Of a stretch of DNA of 21,029 nt, positions 1 through 7,341 are shown one piece after another. Each line of letters begins with the position of its first letter. The stretch's first letter is position 1. Position numbers and translations under genes: made by a program. Below the pieces are notes generated by a model, which did not search any database, had not been told where the DNA came from, and saw only the letters and a program-made list of their open reading frames with translations. Source of the stretch: Bacteriovoracaceae bacterium UBA6261 (lineage in GTDB: Bacteria > Bdellovibrionota > Bacteriovoracia > Bacteriovoracales > Bacteriovoracaceae); NCBI GenBank assembly GCA_002440825.1, contig DJVH01000088.1, positions 1 to 21,029 on the forward strand. The letters run 5' to 3'.

Positions 1-460
1 AAACAGGATCGTAGCCAAAACCACCCTGCCCGCGATAGCTGTGGGCGATCACTCCGTTCATCCTTCCTTCAAAATAAAAAATTTCTTTTTCGTTTAGGTA
101 AACGCAAAGAACACAGGTAAAGAAAGCTCCGCGGGATTCTTTCCCTTGCATCTTTTGCAGAAGAAGTTCGGCGCGGTCTTTATCACTAAGGCCATCGCCT
201 CCGAAGCGCGCAGAGTAGATGCCGAGCTCGCCTGGCAAAGCTTCAACCGTAAGTCCTGAATCATCAGCAAGTACCGGGATTTTAAATTGATCGTAATAGG
301 CTTTAGCCTTTAATAGAGCGTTGGCAAAATAAGACTCGCCGTCTTCAATGACTTCTAATTTTTTCTCCGCAGGCTTCACTGTCACGAATTTGGAATCAAA
401 CAGCTCAGAAAATTCCTGAGCCTTGTGTGCATTGGAAGAAGCGAGGATCAATTCGATCAT
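1..460 (-). CDS. rdgB: RdgB/HAM1 non-canonical purine NTP pyrophosphatase (3' end cut by window edge)
   Basis: About 153 N-terminal codons are present; the C-terminus lies beyond base 1. Family role: hydrolysis of dITP, ITP and XTP to the monophosphate plus pyrophosphate in the cytoplasm, which keeps deaminated purines out of DNA and RNA. Seen: the N-terminal LASSNAHK substrate loop of the HAM1 fold, then ADDSGL (metal-binding and catalytic acidic residues), the GIYSARFGG segment, and GYDP at the window edge. The ATG at 460-458 overlaps the TGA of rph (457-459) as ATGA, so the two are translationally coupled. Pairing of rph with rdgB is common in bacteria. Identification is firm. Confidence 0.95.
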   Translation of the reverse strand, partial: MIELILASSNAHKAQEFSELFDSKFVTVKPAEKKLEVIEDGESYFANALLKAKAYYDQFKIPVLADDSGLTVEALPGELGIYSARFGGDGLSDKDRAELLLQKMQGKESRGAFFTCVLCVYLNEKEIFYFEGRMNGVIAHSYRGQGGFGYDPV

Positions 461-1173
461 TTCAAGGCCTCAGATTGTTTTGTGAAAACGACATTCAGGC
501 AATCTTTTGCACATTGAAGTAAGGCCATTAATTGCTCATGCGAAAAAGGATGGCCTTCAGCTGTTCCCTGCACTTCAACAAATTTACCGGATTTTGTCAT
601 AACAACATTCATATCCGTTTCACAGCTTGAATCTTCTTCATAATTGAGATCGGCAATAACTTTTCCAGATTTGTTGATGCCGACACTGATCGCTGCCAGT
701 TGTTCTGCCAGCGGACTTTCGAAAATCAATCCTTCTGCCATGAGTTTTTTGATGGCCATTTCCAGTGCCACATAAGCGCCTGAAATAGAAGTTGTTCGGG
801 TTCCGCCGTCAGCAACCATAACGTCGCAGTCAATTTGAATTGTTCTCTCGCCTAGTTTTTTTAAATCCACAACCGAACGAAGCGATCTGCCGATTAAACG
901 TTGAATCTCCTGAGTTCTACCGCTTGCACCATTGCGTTCGCGTTTATTTCGGGAGTGTGTCGCAGAGGGAAGCATTGAATATTCAGCAGTCAGCCAACCT
1001 TCGCCTTTTCCTTTGAGAAAAGGAGGCACGCTTTCTTCTACTGTGACAGTGACATAAACTTTTGTATTTCCGCATTCAACAATGACGGATCCTTTAGCGT
1101 AAGGATTTGGATTGAGCGTATATTTAATTGGTCTTGGATTGCTTCTTTCTATAAGTTGTTCAATTGATGACAT
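457..1173 (-). CDS. rph: Ribonuclease PH
   Basis: 238 residues, the normal family length. RNase PH is a phosphorolytic 3'-5' exoribonuclease that trims the 3' ends of tRNA precursors, releasing nucleoside diphosphates. Seen: the RPI element near residue 14, GEGWLTAEYSMLPSAT, the GRTQEIQRLIGRSLR phosphate and RNA-binding block, DVMVADGGTRTTSI, and the acidic DLNYEED active-site strand near residue 174. The ATG at 1173 is preceded by AAGGA at a suitable distance. It is transcribed divergently from birA across a 62-bp gap and is followed by rdgB with a 4-base overlap. The N-terminus is slightly atypical (MSSIEQLIERSN before RPI), but the core is intact. Confidence 0.96.
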   Translation of the reverse strand: MSSIEQLIERSNPRPIKYTLNPNPYAKGSVIVECGNTKVYVTVTVEESVPPFLKGKGEGWLTAEYSMLPSATHSRNKRERNGASGRTQEIQRLIGRSLRSVVDLKKLGERTIQIDCDVMVADGGTRTTSISGAYVALEMAIKKLMAEGLIFESPLAEQLAAISVGINKSGKVIADLNYEEDSSCETDMNVVMTKSGKFVEVQGTAEGHPFSHEQLMALLQCAKDCLNVVFTKQSEALK

Positions 1174-1235
1174 TAATGTTCCTTTGGTCTAAAAGAGAAT
1201 GGTATTTGAACTTGATAATAAACTGCGAGGCTCTT

Positions 1236-1940
1236 ATGTTTCAACAACATTTTAATACCATCGGATCAACGCAGGTCTTTTTAAAAGAAAATCTCGATCG
1301 CCTAAAAACAAAAGACGATGATATTCTTATTTCCTGCTCAGAACAGACCAATGGTATCGGCAGAAAAGGCAATTCCTGGGATACTTTCCCCAACAGTCTT
1401 GCCATGTCATTTACAATAAAGCCAAACGATAAACCTTCCCTCACTCCGATTGAAATCGGTGTGCTCGCTGTGCGCTTCTTTCACAAGCATTTTAATAAAG
1501 AGCTTTTTCTCAAATGGCCTAATGATATTCTCACCAGTGATGGAAAAAAATGCGGCGGAATTCTCTGTCAATACATCGATGAAAGAACGGTCATTGTGGG
1601 TTTTGGAATCAACCTGGGAAAATTAAACACTGGGGCACATTCAGACTACCGGCACGGATTGGGCAGCGTAGATAATGCTCTTGTTCTCTCTTCTGAAGAT
1701 CAGGAAAATCTTTCGAAAAAACTCTATGAAGAATTTCTTTCTTTCCGTTATCACGACGTCAACGAACTAATTCGCGACTTCAATCTTCATTGCGCGCATT
1801 TAAATAAAGAAGTTTTTATTTTTGAAGATGGCAAAGACTACATTGGAACTTTTAAAGGTCTTGGAGAAAACGGCGAAGCTCTGGTGTTGATCAACTCCAC
1901 TCTTTACCATTTTCTTTCAAGCTCGCTGACGATTTTGTAA
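1236..1940 (+). CDS. birA: Biotin-[acetyl-CoA-carboxylase] ligase, HTH-less (class I)
   Basis: 234 residues from the ATG at 1236, chosen because GAGG at 1227-1230 lies 5 bases upstream; an in-frame ATG at 1164 would overlap rph and lacks a comparable site. The enzyme makes biotinyl-5'-AMP and transfers biotin to the lysine of carboxyl-carrier proteins such as AccB. Seen: the STQ substrate-entry motif near residue 11, GIGRKGNSW (ATP and biotin loop), LKWPNDI, KCGGILCQ with its conserved Lys, and VGFGINLG. A small C-terminal SH3-like domain follows (EDGKDYIGTFKGLGENGEALV). There is no N-terminal winged-helix domain, so it should not act as a biotin repressor. It is convergent with the receiver gene; the stop codons are one base apart. 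Confidence 0.93.
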   Translation: MFQQHFNTIGSTQVFLKENLDRLKTKDDDILISCSEQTNGIGRKGNSWDTFPNSLAMSFTIKPNDKPSLTPIEIGVLAVRFFHKHFNKELFLKWPNDILTSDGKKCGGILCQYIDERTVIVGFGINLGKLNTGAHSDYRHGLGSVDNALVLSSEDQENLSKKLYEEFLSFRYHDVNELIRDFNLHCAHLNKEVFIFEDGKDYIGTFKGLGENGEALVLINSTLYHFLSSSLTIL

Positions 1941-1941
1941 T

Positions 1942-3129
1942 TCAGTGCTGAACAGATTCTGAAATTTCTTTAATTTCCTTGCGAATCAGGTTCTCAGCAA
2001 GATCTGGAATGACTTCCCAGGCAACTTTCTCTGCGCTTTGACGGCAGAATTCCTTAACCATTTCTTCAATCATTGGTCGAAGAGAAACTTTGAGCTTCTC
2101 AACAATTTCATCGGTATTTAGGTTTGAAGGCATTTGGGAAGATGAAACATCGTAATTCTGAAGTTCAAGAGTCGGCTCAGGCTCTGCTTGAAAATGATCC
2201 TGATTACTTGCTTCACTTTCTTTGAAGTTCTGAACAGTTTCAGTAAGATCTGCTGTAACTTCATCCAAATTAGTTTCTTCGATGTATTTTTCTTCTTCAG
2301 ATTTAACAGGCACAACTTCATCGACTGCCCAGAAAGCTTCCGGTGAAATATCTTCATCAATTTCATTGAGAAGATCGCGGTTGAGATCTTCAGGGACAGA
2401 AAAATTCGGATCTGTTTCATCTTCATCTTCTTCCAGGTCAACATTTTGAATGAACTGAGAAGATGATTGAAGCCTGTCCAGAATATTCACTTCTTCCGAA
2501 GCTTCTTCAATAACCGGAGGGAAGGCTTTTTGATATTTTTCTTCCAGGCTTTGAGCAGGTGTAAAACCCCAGCCAGAAATTTCACTGCTCAATGGATCCA
2601 AAGCAGCTGTTTGAGTATTCACTATTTCTTCTACGGCAGTTGCACCTTCATCTTCATCTTTTGTATGAATGACCGGAGCATCTACTTTCCACATATCGAT
2701 GTCATCTACTTTGCTGTAAGCTTCTTCCGGATTGGCCGGTTTTTTAGGAGCAGTGACATCACGTTTTCCGTCGAGAAGGTCGCGGCACTTTTTAATGAAC
2801 TTTGTACTTTCAAACGGCTTAACAATTTTATCTGAAATACCGCAGGCTTCGAATTGCGACTCATCGACAGTGTCGAAAGTTCCCAACATAACGATGATCG
2901 CAGCACCTGGCATTGATTGATTAATTTGTTTAGCAAGATCGTAACCAGAGCGGGAATCGGAAAGATTGAAATCGAGAAGAATCAAATCAAAATGATTCGA
3001 CTGTATTTTTCTGAATAACTCAGCTTCGTTCAAACATTCAACTAATTCATATCCGCTGTTGGCCAGCGTAATCCCAATTACTTTTTGAATAGTCAAACTG
3101 TCGTCTGCAACTAAAACTCGTGAAGTCAT
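1942..3129 (-). CDS. Receiver-domain response regulator with acidic linker and conserved C-terminal helix
   Basis: 395 residues. Residues 1-118 form a CheY-like receiver: acidic pair D9/D10, phosphoacceptor D53 in LILLDFNLSD, and conserved Lys K104 in DKIVKPFES. The conserved Thr/Ser of beta-4 is replaced (IIVMLGTFD; Leu82 stands where Thr/Ser is expected), a GTF signature I associate with a deltaproteobacterial receiver subgroup. Residues ~120-335 are acidic, low-complexity and probably disordered. Residues ~345-392 form an amphipathic block with AWEVIPDLAENLIRKEI, which I recall at the C-terminus of related Geobacter-type regulators. There is no DNA-binding domain, so protein-protein output is likely. 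It is last in the FHA/PP2C run, 88 bp after the phosphatase gene, so it may also have its own promoter. GAGGA lies upstream of the ATG. Partner kinase unknown. Confidence 0.85.
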   Translation of the reverse strand: MTSRVLVADDSLTIQKVIGITLANSGYELVECLNEAELFRKIQSNHFDLILLDFNLSDSRSGYDLAKQINQSMPGAAIIVMLGTFDTVDESQFEACGISDKIVKPFESTKFIKKCRDLLDGKRDVTAPKKPANPEEAYSKVDDIDMWKVDAPVIHTKDEDEGATAVEEIVNTQTAALDPLSSEISGWGFTPAQSLEEKYQKAFPPVIEEASEEVNILDRLQSSSQFIQNVDLEEDEDETDPNFSVPEDLNRDLLNEIDEDISPEAFWAVDEVVPVKSEEEKYIEETNLDEVTADLTETVQNFKESEASNQDHFQAEPEPTLELQNYDVSSSQMPSNLNTDEIVEKLKVSLRPMIEEMVKEFCRQSAEKVAWEVIPDLAENLIRKEIKEISESVQH

Positions 3130-3218
3130 CTTCCATTTCCTCTTGTAACTATTCTCAACTAAAAGAGTGTCTTAATCAATGCAATTTTTAACAGATGTCC
3201 GACAATTGCGCTCGCTTA

Positions 3219-3959
3219 TTAAAATTGCAAAAGAAGCGCGGTTTGATTGTCGAGATTTCCCCGTTCGTTAGCGAGCTTCATCAGTTCTTTGATAATATCC
3301 ATTTCTTTTTTTAAATTTTTTTCAATGGTGTACTTAATCTCATGCTCTTCCAGGCGTGAATAGATTCCATCAGTAAAAAGAAGAACCAGATCTCCTGCAG
3401 AGATTTTAAGTTCGCGGACCTGATAATGTAGATCTTCAAACAAACCGATTCCGCTCATAGGGGCAGTGTGAAGAAAAGAAGAGAAGCGATCCCTGCTCAC
3501 ATTTCGCAAAGAATCTGGCAACACCTCGTTGCTCAGCTGGCCCTTGCGGTAAAGCCAGGCACTGCAATTTCCCGTAGAGGCTAAAGTTAAGACATTTTCA
3601 GCAAGAGCTGCTCCTAAGACTGAGCCGCCCCCCCTGTCGTTCATGCTTTTTGCTTCATTATCCTGAGTGATTTTCTGATGGGCCACATGAAGGGCGTTGA
3701 TAAGTGCATTTCCTTCAATCAGATAACGTGCGCTGTAATAAAACTGAAGAGTCGAATCCGGATCTACCGAAATTTTCGTATAAGAACGCTTCAGCGAATC
3801 GCGTATCATGCTTGCCGCGCGATCTCCGATGTTCGAGCCACCAAAGCCATCAACAATCATGAAAAGATTGTTGGCCAGGTCAACATCGGCCAGATCTTCA
3901 TTGAGATTCAAATGAGGTCCTTGATGAGAGAGCATGCCATAGCTTTTAAGTTCAATCAT
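3219..3959 (-). CDS. PP2C-family Ser/Thr protein phosphatase
   Basis: 246 residues, the length of compact bacterial PP2C enzymes (Stp/PppA type). Role by family: metal-dependent removal of phosphate from pThr and pSer. Seen: NED at about residue 20, VDGFGG with the metal-binding Asp, GDRAAS, a GGGSVLGAAL core, TGNCSAWLYRKG, LVLLFTDGIYSRL with a second metal Asp, and the C-terminal DNQTALLLQF with the last metal Asp. All expected metal-site acids appear present, so it should be active. No signal peptide or membrane segment is visible, so it is cytosolic. The ATG sits 3 bases after the stop of the double-FHA gene, implying co-expression. It is the natural counter-enzyme for whatever phosphothreonine the neighbouring FHA domains read; no Ser/Thr kinase gene is in the window. 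Confidence 0.92.
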   Translation of the reverse strand: MIELKSYGMLSHQGPHLNLNEDLADVDLANNLFMIVDGFGGSNIGDRAASMIRDSLKRSYTKISVDPDSTLQFYYSARYLIEGNALINALHVAHQKITQDNEAKSMNDRGGGSVLGAALAENVLTLASTGNCSAWLYRKGQLSNEVLPDSLRNVSRDRFSSFLHTAPMSGIGLFEDLHYQVRELKISAGDLVLLFTDGIYSRLEEHEIKYTIEKNLKKEMDIIKELMKLANERGNLDNQTALLLQF

Positions 3960-3962
3960 AAA

Positions 3963-6314
3963 TTATTCCAGATAGTCTTTAAGTTTATCTGTCGCTTTTT
4001 TATAGTAATCGCTGTCTACTGGTGAAATCTGTTGCACTTCCTGGAACTTCTCTTTGGCATCCTGGAACAAGCTCAATGACTCCGAGATAATCGCTTCGCG
4101 ATAAATTTTTCTAGCTTTGACAGCAAGCTGATCTTTAATTTCCACTACCATGTTCAACGCTTCTGCATTGGAAGGTTCAACTTTCAGGATCTGCTGGTAA
4201 ACTTCATATGCACCTTTTAAGTCCTGTCCTTCCATCAATGATTTCGCTTTCCCCTGGAGAGGAGCTACTGCCGAACTGATTTCTTCGCGGGAGGTTTTCA
4301 ACATGTCAGAAGCTTCTTTAGTCAAATCTTCATCCATGTCTTTTAACTTTAAAAAGTCTTCGAGCTTTCCGATGGCCTTGAACCATTCTTTTTGAAGAAA
4401 CAACGTTTTTCCAGGCTTAAGTTTTTCAACCTTATCTTCCCGCGCTTTCTTCCTGGAAACTTCTTCCAGTTCTTTTCTGGCTTTTTCTTTTTGCCAATCT
4501 TCAAGTTCCATTTTTAATTTAGGAACTTCCATATTTTCCGGATCGATTTTTGCTATCTCGTTAAATGTCTCAGTCGCGAGTTCAACTCTTCTGTCTTTTG
4601 TGTAAGAGCGAGCCTTCTCAAGAAGATCTTTTATCTTCATCTTCTTTTCTTCTGCAGCGATCTTTTCCTGCTTTTCTTTTTCCAGTCTTTCAATACGTGC
4701 AATCCCTTCTTTAGAAAAAGCTATCAGCGATTGTAAATTCGAATTGAAGTTGGGATCGACAGCTGCAATCTTGTTTAATTCATCCAGAGCTTCTCTGTAG
4801 CGGCCATTGTTGAAATGGTTTTTGCCGATTTCGTAACGGGCGGATAGAGCGCGTTTTTCATCTTCAGATAAAACTTTGCCTGATTTTGTGACAATGGGTT
4901 TGTCTGTAGTTTTAGCCGCTGCCTTTTTAGGTTTTTTTGCAGTCTGGTTCGCGCTGTTATCCTGGCCATCATCGAGCATGACCCATAAACCAACCAGGAC
5001 AACAGCTCCAATAATCAGCTTTTTTCTTTTCTGTTCGTCTTTCCAGATGCGTTTGATGATCGACTTCTCTTCAGGTTCGTTGCTGACAACGCCGCCGAGA
5101 GCATCGAAACTTTCACCTTCTTCTGCCGGAATTTCTACGACTTCCTCAACTTCCACCGTTTGATCTTCATCCACGGCCATGAGAGTTTGATTTTCTTCTT
5201 TTAAGAAATCAGAGCGGAATTTTACAGTAAAAGTCACTCCGCCAATAACAAATTCATCATTGTGGTTGAGCGTCGCTTTGTTGATCCGGTCGCCATTCAA
5301 AATTGTACCGTTTGAAGAATTCAAATCTTCAAGCGTCACCATAATATTGTTTTTCGTAATCACGGCATGGACCGAAGAAACTTCGGAATCATTTAAAACG
5401 ATCTGGCATTTAGCAGGGTCGCGGCCGATGTATGTTTTATCGGCATCGATTACAAACTTATCATAAGGAGCAGTCTCTCCAAAAAGTTCAAGTTGAACCT
5501 TGGCAAAAGACTGCATGACTTTAGTACTTTCGTCGTCGCTGCTGCTGTCGATATTTTCGAGTGAGTAGGCACTGTCGCCTTCATCAACCGGAATAAGTGC
5601 ATCGTCTTCCGTCTGATTCTCGGCATTCATGGCCAGCGCCATCTCTGCTTCGCTTTCATTGTTTTCCTCAAAACCAAACTCGTTCTCTTCCTGCTTTGGT
5701 TCATCAAAAGACTGAAAGTCGGAGGGAGCTTCAAGGTCAGCAGTTGCATCCGCTCCCGTATTCGTAACCGGAGTCTCACCGATTTCATTTACATCGATTT
5801 CTTTTGTAAGTTCTGAAGCATCAATTTCGCTGGTCAATTCAGAAGCATCGATTTCTCTGGTGGCATCATCATTTTTGGCAAGAGCTGGTGTCTTTTCAAC
5901 AGGTGCCGGAGCGGACTGAACAGATGTGACAGTTTGAATGGTCTCTTCAACCTGAGGTTTAGCTGAGACTGTTTCAGCAGCAGTAAAATCTATCTGGGTG
6001 CTTTCATTTTCAACCGCAACAGTATAGGCACCAATGACTAGAGTGTCACCATTCTCCAGTTCAGTTTTTATTTCAAGATCTTCACCGTTTAAAAGACATT
6101 TATTTTCGGGAGTTGTTTTTTCAGCGAACCATTTTCCATTTTTATGAATAATCTTCACGTGCTCGCGGGAAATCTGTTTGTCATCGAGCACGACATGGCA
6201 GTCTTTTGATCGTCCGATCAAAAACACCGTTTCAGAATAATCAAAAGCTAAAACGTCTTTGCCTAAATCAATTTTTTGGTTCGGCAGATTTCGTTTCGAG
6301 ACACTTAATTTCAC
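3963..6314 (-). CDS. Double-FHA, single-TM, TPR-like membrane protein
   Basis: 783 residues from a GTG at 6314 (GGAG 4 bases upstream); no later start keeps the first FHA domain whole. FHA1 ~8-103 has IGRSKD and ISREH but a poor distal NG loop. An acidic linker ~105-270 contains a 9-residue tandem repeat (151-178). FHA2 ~272-366 has YIGRDP, SSVH and a canonical NSSNGTILNG loop. A single TM segment lies at ~433-447 after a basic stretch (KDEQKRKK), so FHA domains are cytoplasmic and the C-terminus is on the far side. Residues ~480-783 are charged helical TPR-like repeats (FNNGRYREALDEL; GAYEVYQQILKVEPSNAEAL). FHA2 should bind phosphothreonine; the TPR half is probably a scaffold. It overlaps the preceding FHA gene by 47 bases in another frame. 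Confidence 0.88.
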   Translation of the reverse strand: MKLSVSKRNLPNQKIDLGKDVLAFDYSETVFLIGRSKDCHVVLDDKQISREHVKIIHKNGKWFAEKTTPENKCLLNGEDLEIKTELENGDTLVIGAYTVAVENESTQIDFTAAETVSAKPQVEETIQTVTSVQSAPAPVEKTPALAKNDDATREIDASELTSEIDASELTKEIDVNEIGETPVTNTGADATADLEAPSDFQSFDEPKQEENEFGFEENNESEAEMALAMNAENQTEDDALIPVDEGDSAYSLENIDSSSDDESTKVMQSFAKVQLELFGETAPYDKFVIDADKTYIGRDPAKCQIVLNDSEVSSVHAVITKNNIMVTLEDLNSSNGTILNGDRINKATLNHNDEFVIGGVTFTVKFRSDFLKEENQTLMAVDEDQTVEVEEVVEIPAEEGESFDALGGVVSNEPEEKSIIKRIWKDEQKRKKLIIGAVVLVGLWVMLDDGQDNSANQTAKKPKKAAAKTTDKPIVTKSGKVLSEDEKRALSARYEIGKNHFNNGRYREALDELNKIAAVDPNFNSNLQSLIAFSKEGIARIERLEKEKQEKIAAEEKKMKIKDLLEKARSYTKDRRVELATETFNEIAKIDPENMEVPKLKMELEDWQKEKARKELEEVSRKKAREDKVEKLKPGKTLFLQKEWFKAIGKLEDFLKLKDMDEDLTKEASDMLKTSREEISSAVAPLQGKAKSLMEGQDLKGAYEVYQQILKVEPSNAEALNMVVEIKDQLAVKARKIYREAIISESLSLFQDAKEKFQEVQQISPVDSDYYKKATDKLKDYLE
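5781..5861 (-). repeat. 27-bp tandem repeat encoding three T-x-E-I-D-A-S-E-L units
   Basis: Within the double-FHA protein, residues 152-178 are three consecutive 9-residue units: TREIDASEL, TSEIDASEL and TKEIDVNEI. The period is exact and each unit opens with Thr followed by Ile at +3. The third unit is diverged. A pThr-x-x-Ile/Leu pattern is compatible with recognition by some FHA domains. Whether these Thr residues are phosphorylated is inference. Confidence 0.85.
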
Positions 6315-7332
6315 CTTTCTCCATTCCCAGTTCAGACTCTATTGCACTAATCTGCAACATCGCATTTTTATATCTTTCATCGTTGGGATAATTTTGTATC
6401 AACTGAACAACACCGCAGTAAGAAACAATCGCAGCGCGATAGCTTTTCGATTCAAACTCCTGCTTCCCTTTCTCAAAATTTTTCCTTATATCATCATCCA
6501 GACTTTGCTTCGCCTTGGACAAGTAAAAACTTGCCTGACCGTTATTTGGGCTCAGAAGCAGGGCCAGGCGAAAATCTTCCATCGCCCGGAAGTAATTCCC
6601 TTCACTGAACTCTCTTCTACCGCTATGAATGAGCGCTTCCAGTTTCTTTTTAACTTCTGCATCTTCCGGAGCATTCTTTTTTACGATCGGAGTATTAAAT
6701 TCCCGATCTAAATCAGTCATACTATTTGCCGTTGTTCTTGCGCTTTTCGGTGGAGCCTCCCCACCGCTAAACAGAACGTAAAGAATTCCGCCGATAACAA
6801 TGGCAAAAATTAAAATCTTGTTTGGACCGCCTTTCTTTTCAGGTTCTGATCGTCTGCCGTTTAAAGCGAACGGATCATCTTTTTGAGCGCGTGAAGCAGC
6901 CGTCTTCGGCTTATTCACTTTCATTTCTTTTACAGAAGAAATTTCATTGTCATCAGCTACAATCATTTCGTTTGCGGCGATTTCGATCAGATTGTATTTA
7001 AAAACAGTTGATCCAATAACAATTTTTTCTGCATCAGAAAGTTTTTTTTGCTTAACTTTAGTGTCGTTGACGATAATTCCGTTTTGGGCCCCGAGGTCTG
7101 TAATGGTGTAGCTGTTATCTGCAAAGGAAAGTTCGGCGTGTTCCCGTGAAATTTTTGTATCAACAATTTGAATGTCAGCAGTTTCACCGCGGCCAATGAT
7201 CAAACGTTTACCCAGAAGGTAATAAACCTTCCCTTTATTCGATCCGGTCATGCAGAGGAGACGATGATGCGTTCCCGGCTCTGTCGGATTCTTCAATTCA
7301 GTAGTAATTTTTACGTTTGCCGCTTTATTCAT
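6268..7332 (-). CDS. FHA-TM-TPR membrane protein
   Basis: 354 residues. FHA domain ~22-115 with LIIGRGE, ISREHAEL and the GAQNG loop, so phosphothreonine binding is likely. A linker rich in Lys, Asp and Ser follows, then one TM segment at ~171-189 (ILIFAIVIGGILYVLFSGG). Residues ~230-335 hold TPR-like helices: FSEGNYFRAMEDFRLALLLSPNN and FESKSYRAAIVSY. Same domain order as the downstream double-FHA protein, so the two are probably paralogues or subunits of one assembly. The Ser/Thr-phosphate reader is cytoplasmic; the TPR part faces the periplasm (inference from the basic residues before the TM). The ATG lies 9 bases after the stop of the FHA-PAS gene; the 3' end overlaps the next gene by 47 bases. 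Confidence 0.88.
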   Translation of the reverse strand: MNKAANVKITTELKNPTEPGTHHRLLCMTGSNKGKVYYLLGKRLIIGRGETADIQIVDTKISREHAELSFADNSYTITDLGAQNGIIVNDTKVKQKKLSDAEKIVIGSTVFKYNLIEIAANEMIVADDNEISSVKEMKVNKPKTAASRAQKDDPFALNGRRSEPEKKGGPNKILIFAIVIGGILYVLFSGGEAPPKSARTTANSMTDLDREFNTPIVKKNAPEDAEVKKKLEALIHSGRREFSEGNYFRAMEDFRLALLLSPNNGQASFYLSKAKQSLDDDIRKNFEKGKQEFESKSYRAAIVSYCGVVQLIQNYPNDERYKNAMLQISAIESELGMEKGEIKCLETKSAEPKN

Positions 7333-7341
7333 ATTTTACTT

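Noticed and set aside
1164..1235. Upstream in-frame start for birA adding 24 residues
   Set aside because: It overlaps the rph start, lacks a ribosome site, and the extra residues are not part of the ligase fold; ATG 1236 has GAGG at the right distance.
1174..1235. Divergent promoters between rph and birA
   Set aside because: The gap must contain them, but I found no -35/-10 pair with acceptable spacing on either strand.
3181..3228. Inverted GCAATTTT / AAAATTGC flanking the gap before the receiver gene
   Set aside because: Arms are AT-rich, 32 bases apart, and one overlaps the end of the PP2C gene; no T-tract in the right place, so probably chance.
6259..6711. 150-codon plus-strand frame over the FHA genes
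   Set aside because: Antisense shadow; Phe/Leu-rich product reflects the reverse of Lys/Glu codons in the FHA genes.
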